Assembly: GCF_000204055.1 (NCBI RefSeq)
Contig: NW_006768816.1
Coordinates: 241,998 to 305,997, forward strand
Direction of reading: 5' to 3'
From: Melampsora larici-populina 98AG31
Lineage: Eukaryota > Basidiomycota > Pucciniomycetes > Pucciniales > Melampsoraceae
DNA length: 64,000 nt
Part shown: positions 35,713 through 46,910 of the stretch, in pieces
Layout of the letters: the number at the start of each line of letters is the position of its first letter
Numbering within the stretch: position 1 is the stretch's first letter
Position numbers and translations under genes: made by a program
Notes under the pieces: generated by a model
Seen by the model: the letters and a program-made list of their open reading frames with translations, nothing else
Told to the model about the DNA's origin: nothing
The model's database searches: none

Positions 35713-36830
35713 TATATTTGAAACTGTTATTTTTCATGGTATCTCCATTTATTCTTGGTATCAATCAGAATTTATCAGTGGTATTCACTAGTTAATTATA
35801 GTATTGAAAATATATTTCTATGATCAGATATTATTCCTCTTTGTACACAGATATTGACTGCTATAGCTAACTATTGAGAGTCTAGAAATCCAAATCATTT
35901 TTGCAAGTCATGACTTGCTCTTTGCTTAGACTTCCAAATTCTCGTGCTTCTGTGAATAATGATGATGGTTCAAAACTGGCATGAGTTATTTCTCACTAAA
36001 GGGCCAAAAAACCAATGAATGCACAATCTTCAAACCTATATAGAGTCATTCAAAAAAATGTAAAGTCATTGAATGACCTTACATCTGCTTTAGGTATTAC
36101 GACTCTTTGGGTATTCTTTTGATTTGTTCAAGTAGACAGTCTCTCAAATGTCTTTTTGTTTTTCACAACCCATAATAACAACATCAGTTGAAGATTACAG
36201 TTCAATCAATGTTTTTACACGCTCAATCAAGGATAATAATATATTTCATAGCTTATCGAACACATAAGAGGAACTAGATTTTCAAACACTACAAGGAAGT
36301 ATACTCAAGCGACTCACTGAGAAAGGATATCTCTGTTCAAGAACTAACTTTGATAAGAATGTATAGAATGATTCAACCAGGACAATAACACTACATCAAA
36401 TTGGTTGGAAAAAAACAATGAGTGACCATTTTGAAATAACTATACAACAAGATATAATAATAATCAAACACAACACCAAATAAATTCAGGTTGAGATAAA
36501 TAAATTCTGAATAAGATGAAAAATATCTGAAGATAATTTGAAATTCTGTTTGTGATAAGCTGGAAATTTAATTGGATTTATAGCAACTGACCAGATTGTG
36601 AGCAGGGTTAATTATAATAATAAGCCGATGTATCATTTGCTAATAGGATAAACAATACATATATATTTAATCATACTTCGATAATATTGAGATAGGTGAA
36701 GATAATAAAACTAATATACTAAATTAATGATAAGATATCGCCCACATAATGAACTTGAGCCCAAGGATGTGGGCACGGTGGGTTAATATGTAAATTCTAA
36801 GATACAGAATAACCAAAAAGTGATCAGTGA
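35713..36830. other. Gene-free, AT-rich stretch
   Basis: No supported gene. A small perfect-looking hairpin occurs near 36060-36085 (GTAAAGTCATTGAATGAC). Otherwise low-complexity AT sequence. Confidence 0.45.
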
Positions 36831-38756
36831 TCAGTTCCAAGCTTTATTTTTGGGAAGCGGACAAAGTTTCTTACAATTCATGTAACGAGCTTGCGCTTCG
36901 GTCAAAAGGTGGTGGGCAATTTGACGGTCAATCCCTTTGGAGGTCAGACTCGCCTCAGTGAGTTGAACACTGGGAATCAGGTCAGTCCAGGAAAGGATGC
37001 CGGCCTCTCTAAGAAGAGTTCGAGTTTGTTCATCGTCAAATGCAATGTTGTGCAGTCAGCCAGAAACAGTTCAAATTCGACCGAATGAGACGTGGACGGG
37101 CGTTCAAACTCGATACTACTACTGACACTATCGCTTACCCAGTCGCTTTCATAATTGCTTGAAACATAAATAGGTTCATTGATAGAAGTCTTGGGTTCTG
37201 GAGCAGCAGCGATTGAAAAAACAATGCCAGTAATTGATTATATCCAAGCAGGAGTACCATGACACCTTGCTTACGTTGTTCTACCTTCAACTTCTTCAAG
37301 TCTGGCTTGATGTCAATCATCTCGCTTGGCCCGGAGAGGTCACGTTTGCCACCTATCTTCACCAAGTCAGGCTTGATATCGGGCTGGGAGCTGGAATGGG
37401 CAAAAGTGTCGTTTTGGTTGTTCGGAGGATTGTTCTTCAATCCAGATCCACCAGCCTGAGTGTTTAGGTTCGATTGGGTATTTTGATGGAATCCTTGTGA
37501 TTGTCAAGGCTTCCCTTGCAAACAAAGTTCAACCTGGTGATCCACACCCATGTCAGGGTGGAACCACCGGCTCTCATTGATTTCATACCGGAATTCCGAA
37601 GTATTCGGAGGTATTTCCGTGGTTGCAATGTTGGCTGCCTATAATAAGGTGAAGTGGTCAGTTGTGTACATAAAACCAACATAGTGAAGATGGTGAAATG
37701 TTCACTTACAACACCGTTTGCCCAAATCCATGCCGCCGGGTAAGTCAATCAATATTGGAAGGTCGGATCCCAAGGCGTAGTCAGTATCTTACCAGGTCCA
37801 CCTTTGGACTTTTCAAGTGTGTGTTTGCTAAAAATCGCGTTAGCAAAAGTAGCTAACTCTCTCTCTTTCTTCAATTCCTGTGTAGGATCATAGAAAATAG
37901 AAAAATTAATAAATACTATATGAAGTTAGGGGATGTGCTCACCTTGGTTTCTTGAACTTCGGTTCCGCCTCTGTTCGTTGTTGCAATCAGCTTCTTAGTC
38001 GCGGATGCCTGTTCAATGCAATCATGTTAGAAAGATTTGATGAAAGACGAAAAATCTAAAAACAAAATTGAACAGATCAGACTTGCCTTATCTTTCGCTT
38101 TAACTTGTACATTCTCATTTTCAATCAAGATAGTACACATTTTCTTGGTAGACTTCTCAAGAGCTTCGACCAAATTTTGCCATTGATCAAAATTGGTAAG
38201 AACTGACTTGGACCGCCCAATGGTGGCTTTCCACTTGAGGTCAGGCGAGAAAGGACTATTGAGAATTACATTTTTCATACCAGCCTCGTACTTTTCACAA
38301 GCTCCAGCCACAAGGTCCTTGAACTCATTCAAACTTTTTCCAAACACACAAATTTTTGTTTCGAGGTAGCCAGTGTTGATTGCTTTAGAATCAATCAGAT
38401 TGAGTTTAGAAGACTTTGGTACCTTCTTACTAGCCCCAACTTTGGGGGTGCTCTGATTCGGAGCGTTGATGTTGACCTCCGTATCGGTATAAATTTTGAA
38501 TCGGACCTTGAATGTCATCAGGTTATTCTGATCAAAAGCATCACAAGCCGCAGTGCCCACACACAATAAGAGGGCTTGTTTGAGGCAGGTTGATTGTCGC
38601 TTGTCTCCGACCCGTTCCTCTGGTTCTTCAAACACTGAAAGTGATCAAGCATTAGTTGAAGAAAGCAAAAAAGGGAAAGATGAAAAGTAGCTCACAACTG
38701 TTCATGTAGCCAGTCACGGGAGTCGCAGCCGGAGTGATTGCGGAAGGATTAGACAT
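36831..38756 (-). pseudogene. Multi-exon gene of unknown family, with stops and a frameshift
   Basis: Not recognised. Exons: 38756-38696 (MSNPSAITPAATPVTGYMNS), 38634-38087 (FEEPEERVGDKRQS ... FKIYTDTEVN ... NFDQWQNLVEALEKS, with a GC donor), 38008-37943, 37877 to about 37713 (LATFANAIFSKHTLEKSKGG ... PAAWIWANGV), then NTSEFRYEINESRWFHPDMG (about 37640-37510), an Asn/Gln/Pro-rich part with DIKPDLVK and DIKPDLKK, and a C-terminal domain (IAFDDEQTRTLLREAGILSW ... HHLLTEAQARYMNCKKLC) ending 36831. Breaks: TGA at 37749-37751 inside exon 4, TGA at 37504-37506 after LCLQGKP, and two extra bases near 37048-37054 that split FLADC from IAFDDE. Acidic and basic patches suggest a nuclear protein or transposon-linked protein; this is a guess. 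Confidence 0.55.
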
Positions 38757-39294
38757 TTGTGAAACTGTCAAAGAGAAGCATTAATAAGTGCTGAATCCAT
38801 CAAGAGACGATGAATATAACCAACATGGAAGGGAAGACGTACGACAGACCTGTATCGGGTAAAACTGAGGAGAAAAGCAGATTGAAACAGAAGGCGTATA
38901 ATAGATTTGCGACAGGTAAAACAGAGGAGAAAAGGAAATTATTGATACGGTAGATAATATATGGATTGTGAAATTTGATTTGTTGAATAAGATGTGAATG
39001 GTGAATAACGATTCGGTGGGAATAAGTACGAAAGAAGGGGACGAGTTGATAAAGGAGGTAGGTGAAGGATATAACAATTGAAAGTAGGAGAAATACGACA
39101 CATTATCAGTGAATGATGTCATTGAGAGAACTCGTTGGAGAAGGCTCTTTCCGGCCATTAGAAATTAGAATGGAAGAGGAAGACGAATAGCCGGAAGACA
39201 GAGAGAAGGGAGAGAGAAGGGAGAGATATGTATGAGGATCAGAGGAGGAAGGGCCAAACTTTTTGTTGAATCCAAGAGATGGACAATACAGTTA
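38757..39294. other. Upstream region of the unknown gene
   Basis: No gene is supported. The repeated phrase TCTGTTTTACC/CTGTTTTACC-type words on the minus strand (38855-38930) give a low-complexity open frame only. A GGGAGAGA purine tract lies at 39199-39230. Confidence 0.4.
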
Positions 39295-40474
39295 GGGCCC
39301 GTTCGGTCCCGCTGATCAGATACTATCTGATGAAATTTCACACCAAAAGTGTTACATACTGTCAGATAGCATCTTGGTCCAATCTCGACCAAAAAGTGAA
39401 AACCAGATCGATGTTCGGTTCCAGTATTTGGGGTCAATATCTGATCAACAAGATCAAGATATTTGACCAGATAGAGATAGAGCCTTGAGGCTGTATCTCG
39501 GCCCTCTATCTCTATCTGCCCCTCCCTCATCGTTGTTGATCATCCACTTCTCTCTCCACATCTCATTATCAACACATACCCTTTTCATGTCGCCTCTTGA
39601 TAGCTTTCAATCCTTTGCTCAGCTTTGTCATGACCTGGCGACTTATTCAACCATTTCTCTCCTTGTTTTTTCTTTTTTGTTTCTTTTGTCTCTTTTTCTT
39701 TTCTTTTCTTTATTTGTTTTGTTCGTTTCCGTTTGTTTTGTTTGTTTCCGCTTTTTTCCTCTTGTTTTCCTATTCTTTTTTTCTTTATTCATGTTCTTGA
39801 TACCCCTCTATTCCACAGCCTAGATCATGTATGTGTCTCCAAACAAACAATTAATTGATATTATTACTTGTGTTATTATCACACTCGTTGCACGAGTTCC
39901 CTACGATGAGGTTTTGTTGAAGCGAGAGAACGATGAAGGTCATGGATGACCATTTTAGAGGTTTGGATGAGATAGAGAGCAAAGATGCAGCTTGGAGATT
40001 GTTGTTACCGAACAGCAATATGATCTTGAAGGGGTCAACAGACACCTGTTGACCTTTTTCAGATTGCTGTTCGGTAGTTTTCATCCCTGAGATACCAAAA
40101 TCTCGATGTGCCCCTCGAGATAGGGGCAAATCGAAATTTGGCTTTCAGGTCAGATAATTATGGCGTTCAAACATGCGCGAGAAATTTGCAAGTTGTGAGA
40201 AAGTTCTGTGCAAGTTCTTTTAAACATCTTGCATAGAACTTCCACAAAACTTGCAGACTTAAGAAAGTTATGTGTGAACCTAGGCTTCCCCGCTTTGAGG
40301 ACTCAGTTTGCCCTTGATGAGATACATACAGCAGGGGGTTGTGAAAAAATTAATTAAGCAAGATCCGTGCAAGATTTCTTGCACGGATCTTGCACGGATC
40401 TTGCACATCGGTTTTGCAAATTTCTTGCACATGTTTGAACACCATAAATATCTGAAAAGGGACCGAACGGGCCC
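39295..40474. mobile_element. PIF/Harbinger-like non-autonomous element, TTA duplication
   Basis: Ends GGGCCCGTTCGGTCCC and GGGACCGAACGGGCCC are perfect 16-bp inverted repeats, flanked by TTA on both sides (39292-39294 and 40475-40477). The interior has a long T-rich pyrimidine tract (39655-39790) and no transposase. A TWA duplication with GGGCCCGTT-type ends fits PIF/Harbinger; superfamily is inferred. A second MITE (40158-40447) is nested near its right end. Confidence 0.85.
40158..40447. mobile_element. MITE nested in the Harbinger-like element, 290 bp
   Basis: Ends TTATGGCGTTCAAACATG and CATGTTTGAACACCATAA are inverted, and the match continues into GAAATTTGC/GCAAATTTC. Its right half contains an inner hairpin (GCAAGATCCGTGCAAGATTT and complement, 40360-40405). 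The target duplication is unclear. Confidence 0.7.
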
Positions 40475-40477
40475 TTA

Positions 40478-41130
40478 ACTCTGAAAGTCAAAAACAATCA
40501 AGTTTTTGACTTCCAGAGTTAAATCCGCTGACGACACATTTTCTGAAAAATCTGCCGATAGTTTTTACAACGGCTGTAGCAAACCTAGGAGACTGGTAGA
40601 TAGGGTGTAGTCGGGTGCGTTCAGAAACACTTTAAAAGAAAGCTTACTTGTGACAGATTCTTCACTTTTCAAGAAATTAAACTGATAATGACTACGATTT
40701 TTCTAAAGCAACTTCGCCTTCAGTACGATGCACGTGTTCTAGTGGTTCTCTACCATGTTTTGTTCACTATGATACTTCATTTCTTTGGTATGTAGGAGGG
40801 CCTCATTGAAAGATCATTCTATACTTCGGAGATAACGAGATAGGCAGTGAAAATTACTTGGATGAATGGTTTCAATCCTCAATGTTAACTTTAAGGTTGA
40901 CAAGATAAGTCTCATTGAGAAGGGTTACCGATATGAAAATTAAAAACTTTATTCAATATCATTTTATAAATCAAAACTTGCTTTAAGACTATGATAAAGA
41001 AAATTGAGATTTGCGGCATTTTATGAATTCGGATCGGAAGCTTCCGAGAATGATTGAGTGATTGATACCATTCAAGTAAGTCTCAGATGGATTCAGCTGA
41101 GGTATTAATCGTAAAGGGTGTTTTGAAGAA
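40478..41130. other. Gene-free stretch before the effector-like gene
   Basis: AT-rich. Only short frames are present. The minus-strand frame at 40989-41219 overlaps the presumed promoter of the plus-strand gene and is not supported. Confidence 0.4.
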
Positions 41131-41138
41131 TATAAAAG
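41131..41138 (+). promoter_or_regulatory. TATA box of the secreted Cys-rich gene
   Basis: TATAAAAG at 41131, about 580 bp before the start codon. The gap is explained by a 5'UTR with an intron: GTAAGT donor at 41608 and TTCAG acceptor ending 41710, four bases before the ATG. Confidence 0.5.
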
Positions 41139-41714
41139 TGCAAGGTGGATAAGAATCAGGTGTCTTCTAGCATCACCATCATCTCTTGGTGATTTGACAA
41201 TCTTAGAGAATTTCTTCAACCATCAATCGTAGAAGTTAGTCTTTTTTTGTTTAATTTGAAAATCATTCATCAGCTTCTAGCAAGATAATTTTTCTTCTTC
41301 TCGAACTTGAGATCATTCCTGAATCTAGATCATTATACGACTAATTCTAAGTGGTTTAAATTATTCCTAGAACCCACACTAATTAAAACGATTTCTTTCT
41401 TTAATTGATAGATATAGATTTTAAACCTTCATATATTTTTGTGAGCTCGATTTAAATCTTCTTTTTAAATTTCCCTTTTCTTAGTATTTTTTATGAAGGT
41501 CAGATACTAAACTTTGACATTTTCTCACAGGAAGAACAAGGACCCCTTCAACCGAACTCAAATAACATCAAAAAACAATCCACTCAAAGAATTTAACTGC
41601 TTTTCTGGTAAGTTATGAAACTCTCATTGAATTCAATCTTCAACCCACATAACCTCAAACTTGCAAACCTAATGACTGTAGCTGTTCCTATGAATCTTTC
41701 TTAAATTCAGAAGG

Positions 41715-42167
41715 ATGTTTTCACCAAACAAATCAGGCTCACTGAACTCCATCATAATTTTGACCCTCACGACTTTAATATGTACATTTCTCCAAGAAGC
41801 CGTGTCAGAAATGAATCCAAACACTTGGAGAATGGCAGAAACTGAATGGAAAGATATATCTGGATCAGACCTATGTGATCGTTGTGATGAAGTGAAAAAT
41901 ATAAAAAACAAAAAAGTCAAATGTGGTGCTGAGATCCAATGCGCTTGTGGTTTGGTAAGTAAAGGAGATTGTGAAACGCAATTGAACTTAGAGGGATATT
42001 ATTGTAAAACTCCTAATTGTCGTGGTAGTTATCTTGATTACTGTGATAAGGTAGAACATCGTTTGGTTTGCGGTGTTGTCCATCCTGATCAACCAAACCT
42101 CCATCAACCACCTCAAGATCCTTATCCTTCTGATTATATGCTTCCAATGGTAGACTCTGATTGGTAG
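41715..42167 (+). CDS. Small secreted cysteine-rich protein, effector candidate
   Basis: 150 codons in one exon. The first 30 residues (MFSPNKSGSLNSIIILTLTT ...) form a signal peptide with a hydrophobic core and likely cleavage near AVS. The mature part has about ten cysteines arranged in pairs (LCDRCDEV, KCGAEIQCACG, DCETQ, YYCKTPNC, DYCDK, VCGV), which suggests disulphide bonds in the apoplast or host tissue. The C-terminal 30 residues are Pro/Asp-rich and Cys-free. No known fold was recognised. Small size, secretion signal and cysteine content are what is used to nominate fungal effectors; host function is not shown. A 5'UTR intron ends just before the ATG. Confidence 0.7.
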   Translation: MFSPNKSGSLNSIIILTLTTLICTFLQEAVSEMNPNTWRMAETEWKDISGSDLCDRCDEVKNIKNKKVKCGAEIQCACGLVSKGDCETQLNLEGYYCKTPNCRGSYLDYCDKVEHRLVCGVVHPDQPNLHQPPQDPYPSDYMLPMVDSDW

Positions 42168-42970
42168 ATCCACCCTTCCATACTTCAGCTGTAGACAAAA
42201 TCTATGAGATAAGTACGGGCTCAACTTTTATTTCAGTGTTCTTTTTTGGGGTCTTTGTTTCCACGTCTTGTTCTTCGAAATGAAGTTTACAGTCTTTGAG
42301 CTCATGGACTGCGCGCCAGTGGATACATACCAGTCAAATAAAATCAAAAGATTCGGTCTTTACTTTATCCTTACCGTACTTTGAAGCAGAGTAAATTGAC
42401 TTAGATGCTGAGTACATGTGATCAGGATGTAATTGTTAGCAAAGTGAGCCAAGAAAGTTTGCAAGGTGAGGAGATCATTATTATTACATCGACTTAAATC
42501 CCTATCCAACCCCCCTTGAAACCTGAAACATGACCCTTCAGATTAATCTCAAGCTACAAAACCAATCTCGTCTAATCTCGAATTCCTTTAAAAAGAAACC
42601 CATTTCAACTATGTGTGTGTGTTTCATATTGTTGCAAATTCAAACTTTTACCTCAAAACTATCAAACAAAAAAAACATATATACATACCAAAAAGAATAA
42701 AAGAAAATTCACATCTATTATAAATTCTTAATTTTTTTTTGAAAGAAAACCAAACACACAACTTATATCTCATCATACTTTGCGTTTCAATTCAGGGGAT
42801 ATTATTTAACTTTAATCAGTTTGGTGTTATTGTCATTGTTTTTGTTTTGATTGAATTGAATATTATCATCAAAAAAAAGTAACAATCCCAATCCAAAAAT
42901 CAAAATTCAACAAAACAAAAAAACCTAAACAAAACCTTTAAACGACTTCATTTTATTTTTCTTTCTTTCT
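42168..42970. other. 3' regions of the Cys-rich gene and HSP60
   Basis: AT-rich convergent intergenic sequence with A-rich runs (42660-42960) as expected of 3' ends. No gene seen. Confidence 0.5.
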
Positions 42971-45070
42971 CTAAAATCCCATTCCTCCACCCATACCACC
43001 CATACCTAAGAAAAAAAACACGGTTAAGCATTTAATCAAAATGAGAAAAAGAAATGAAGATGCAAGACTAACCACCACCCATTCCACCCGGTCCAGCAGC
43101 CGATTTCTCTTCAGGAGCATCTACCACACAAGCTTCACTAGTGGTCAACAAACTAGCCACTCCCGCTGCATCATTCAAAGCAGTCTTCACCACTTTCAAA
43201 GGATCAATGATCCCACTAGCCACCAAATCTTTATATTCTCCTAAAGCGGCATCATAACCCCAATGAAATTTACTTGATTCACCATAATGTTCCAAAACTT
43301 TTCCTACGACTACAGATGATTCTTCTCCTGCGTTTTCAACAATCGTTCGGGTGGGTTTTTGGATGGCTGCTCGGATGATCGAAACTCCTAGTTGTTGATC
43401 AAAGTTGGATAGTTTTAAACTTTCGAGTGCTTTACTTGCTTTCAAAAGTGCAGTACCTCCACCTACACATACAAAAAACCATTTCGATTGTTAGATCTTC
43501 AATTCAAAGATATCCAATTCAAAAACCCCCCTATACAAAAATGAAATCCTTACCTGGTACGATCCCTTCCTCAACAGCAGCGCGAGTCGCATTCAAAGCA
43601 TCATCAAATCGATCTTTCTTTTCACCTACTTCCACTTCACTATGACCTCCTACTTTGATGACCGCCACCCCACCACTCAGTTTAGCCAATCGTTCTTGAA
43701 GTTTAGTTTTATCATAATCCGAAGTACTAGCATCCATCATAGCCGATCGAATCTGTTCACATCTTTCTGCAATCAAATCTTTAGAACCGAGTCCATTGAG
43801 CAAGATCGTATCATCCTTGGTGATCGTCACTGATTCCACTGATCCAAGTAAATCAGGTGTAGCTTTTTCAAGTTTGATATCTAATTCATCATTAAAACAA
43901 GTACCACCAGTAAGGATCGCTAGATCACCTAAGATCGATTTTCGATTATCACCAAATCCAGGTGCTTTGACAGCTGCCACTGAAAGTTGACCTCTAAGTT
44001 TATTCAAAATACATGCAGCTAATGCTTCACCATCTAAGTCTTCTGCAATGATCAAAAGTGGTCTTCTTTGAGTAGCCGAAGCTTCAAGTGAAGGTAAGAT
44101 GTCTTGTAAAGCTGAGATTTTCTTTTCGGAAAGTAAGATCAATGGTTTTTCCAATTCAGTTTTTTGAGTCTTAATATCCGTAATGAAATAAGGTGAAATA
44201 TATCCTCTATCAAATCTCATGCCTTCTGTAATCTCGATTTCATCTTCAATGGTTTTACCTTCTTTAACGGTGATGACTCCTTCTTTTCCTACTTTTTCCA
44301 TCGCAGTCGAAATTAATTGTCCAATATGACTATCACCATTAGCTGAGATCGTAGCTACTTGTGCAATCTCTTTGGATGTTGTGATTTCTCGTTTGTTTTG
44401 ATCTAAGAATTTGATCACTTCATCTACTGCTGCTTGAGATCCTCGACGAAGGTCCATAGGGTTACAACCGGCTGCTACGTTCTTGACTCCTTCAGAATAG
44501 ATTGCTCGAGCTAAAACGGTGGCTGTAGTAGTTCCATCACCAGCGATTTCATTTGTCTTGTTAGCAACATCTTGTACTAGCCTATTTCGCAATCAAACAA
44601 GAAACAAGTCATCGTCAAGATCAAACTTTACAAGATGATTGAAAGAATTCTCAATCGAATCAAATCAAACCCTTACCTTGCACCCAAGTTTTCAAACTTA
44701 TCCTTAAGTGTAATACTCTTAGCCACCGTCACTCCATCTTTAGTAATCTTCGGTCCACCAAAAGGTTGTTCAATAATCACATTTCTACCTTTAGGTCCTA
44801 ATGTGACTGAAACAGCTTTTGCAAGAATATCGACTCCTGCTAACATAGCTGCTCTTCCTTCATTTGAAAACTATTTGATCAAACCCAAGGAAAAAGAAAA
44901 AATCAATTTGGGATCGAATTAAAGAAGAAGAATGAAAAGCTTACTTTGATTTCTTTATGAGCATATCTTTTTTGTTGTGATGTGCTTAAACATGAGGGTG
45001 ATTGACGAGAGGTAAGGGTTCGAAGAGATGATGAAGCAGTTGAAGAGGAAGCAAGACGAGATCGAAGCAT
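42971..45070 (-). CDS. HSP60: Mitochondrial chaperonin HSP60
   Basis: Type I chaperonin of the mitochondrial matrix, a double-ring ATPase that folds imported proteins with its lid HSP10. Five exons: 45070-44945, 44870-44677, 44581-43554, 43462-43073, 43005-42971, giving 590 residues, the normal length. Residues 1 to about 36 ([19 protein letters not shown] ... RYAH) are an Arg/Ser-rich import signal. Then come [14 protein letters not shown], the nucleotide motif [32 protein letters not shown], the APGFGDNRK stretch, [31 protein letters not shown] and the terminal GGMGGGMGF repeat. All are intact. It is transcribed divergently from HSP10, with heat-shock elements between. Confidence 0.97.
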
Positions 45071-45208
45071 GATGTTACTTTTTTCTTAGTATGAGTATGA
45101 AGAGATATCGAATCGAATCGAATGAGGTATATGAGATGATATGGTATGGTATGATGGTATTGGACTCGATGTCCTTTTTTGTTTTTTGGAATGAAATGAC
45201 CAAAGTGA

Positions 45209-45216
45209 TTCTAGAA
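45209..45216. promoter_or_regulatory. Heat-shock element, two inverted pentamers
   Basis: TTCTAGAA is a minimal TTCnnGAA heat-shock factor site, in the HSP60-HSP10 shared promoter, 140 bp before the HSP60 ATG. Confidence 0.6.
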
Positions 45217-45272
45217 TTTACTAGTGAAAAACTCAACTTTTTTAAAAAAACTTTGCAAACCAAGAACCATTT

Positions 45273-45290
45273 TTCTCGAACATTCTCGAA
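45273..45290. promoter_or_regulatory. Heat-shock element, four perfect pentamers
   Basis: TTCTCGAACATTCTCGAA is TTCnnGAAnnTTCnnGAA, four contiguous inverted pentamers, the consensus for a heat-shock factor trimer. It sits between the two start codons (45070 and 45411) and can serve both genes. Confidence 0.85.
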
Positions 45291-45410
45291 CCAATTTCAA
45301 AAAAAAATCATCACCTCAACCACTTCAACTTCATATCCATTTCCTCAACTTTACCTGATACTACATTCAAATCGATATCCAGAAGCAAGACAACCTCCAC
45401 AACAACAAAC

Positions 45411-45990
45411 ATGGTAAATCCACTCCAGAACCTAACAACAACAAACCAAGCTCACTAACCAACCCAACCGATTTCTTTTTTTTTGTCACGATCTCTAGAC
45501 TCTTTCCATCAGATCTATCACTTCACTTCGTCCAACATTAGATCGAGTCTTAGTCCAAAGATTAAAACCCGAAACAAAAACCGCTTCTGGAATCTTCTTA
45601 CCTTCATCTGTGACTGAAAAATCAACACCTGAAGCTACAGTCTTAGCTGTCGGTCCTGGAAATCGTGATCGGTATGTCCTTGCCCCCCCCACCAAAAAAA
45701 ATATTCAATCATTCTTATGGTTCTTACTCATGAGCTGTTTGTGACTATTTTTTCTTCTTGGGGTAGGGATGGGAAACTGATACCTATGGAAGTTAAAGAA
45801 GGTGATAAAGTTTTGTTACCTAGTTATGGAGGTCAATCTATTAAAGTAGGAGAAGAAGTAAGCAGAACATTCACAATTCTATCAATCTCAACTTTGAACA
45901 TCTTGTTTTGTTTCTAATGACGAATTTTTGTTTTGAATCAAGGAGTATCATCTCTTTAGGGATTCCGAAATCATGGCTAAATTCACATAA
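45411..45990 (+). CDS. HSP10: Mitochondrial co-chaperonin HSP10
   Basis: GroES-type heptameric lid of HSP60. Exons: 45411-45413 (only the ATG), 45499-45671, 45767-45857 and 45943-45990, making 104 residues, the family's usual length. Visible features: SIRSITSLRPTLDRVLVQRL at the N-terminus, the mobile-loop region ETKTASGIFLPSSV, AVGPGNRDRDGKLIPMEVK, the GDKVLLPSYGG signature, and the end EEYHLFRDSEIMAKFT. The N-terminus needs no cleavable presequence in this family. The arrangement with HSP60 implies co-regulation. Confidence 0.95.
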
Positions 45991-46297
45991 GCTTGAAAAT
46001 TTTGTTGGATGATCGAATGATCTACTTATGCTTGGAAATACCTTTGTGTGAAAGAGAAAAAAGAGAAAGAGATGTAGATAGTATTACTAGAATGAAGAAT
46101 GAAAGTCAAGGAGAAAAACGAAAAATGAGAAACCTATTAAAAGGATGAAATCCCTACTCTTCAAACCCGTTTTGTTTAAAAAAACAGATCTTGCTATTTC
46201 TTTTGATTTACTTAATCAATTCTATATTCCAATCTCCTGGAATCATATAAATTGATTTAGGATTCCATTTATCTTTCATTTCAAGAAATTCTTCCTT

Positions 46298-46910
46298 TTA
46301 CAAAAGATTAGCCACACAACAGATTTCAAGTTTTTCCGGATCCCATGCTCCTTTTTGATAATAAATATCATTCTTACACATAATTTCGACTTCTTCAATA
46401 GATTCAGCTCTACACAGTAACCAAGATCCTGTCCCACCCAAAAAAAATCAATCAAGTCAAATTGATGATCTTATCTATATATGTTGAAAGTGTGAAAGAG
46501 AAACCCGAATTGACAAACCAATCATTTTGTTTTCACTAGGATTCAAAGCTTTATCTTTTTCAAACATAGCACCAGCATTAACTAAAAACCAATCCAAAGA
46601 AAATCAAAAGTCAATTTCAGACAAAGAAACAGAAATTATCAAAAAACACTTAACTAATCCTACCAGTTTTAAGCCCTTCTTTTGCTCCATTGACATGATC
46701 AGATCTTAATTCTAACCTTTTAGAATCGGTTTCGAAATCAGGTGCATTCACTAAATAAGTGTAAGTTTGAGTTGAGCTAGATAAAGGTGTTGACCAAGTT
46801 AAAGTCTTTAGTGTTGATGTTGACATTTTTGAATAAGTTTGGAAATTGATTTGGTTCTTAAGGAGTCTTGAAGTGATGAGTGTTGTAAATAGTTTCATTG
46901 AGGTCTTCAA
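46298..46910 (-). CDS. YCII-domain protein
   Basis: Exons 46910-46664, 46581-46519, 46428-46298; 146 residues. YCII proteins are small ferredoxin-like-fold proteins of uncertain function, some linked to mitochondria. Motifs: YTYLVNAPDFETDSKRLELR (strand and the R..H region, RSDHVNGAKEG), NAGAMFEKDKALNPSENKMI, GSWLLCRAESIEEVEIMCKN and DIYYQKGAWDPEKLEI. A second start at MSTSTLKTLTWS would remove a basic leader (MKLFTTLITSRLLKNQ) that looks like an import signal. After the TAA (46298-46300) the same frame stays open and coding-like for 29 codons (46297-46211) before the next TAA (46208-46210). Confidence 0.8.

Noticed and set aside
39485..39823. 112-codon hydrophobic plus-strand protein
   Set aside because: It is the translation of a T-rich pyrimidine tract inside the Harbinger-like element.
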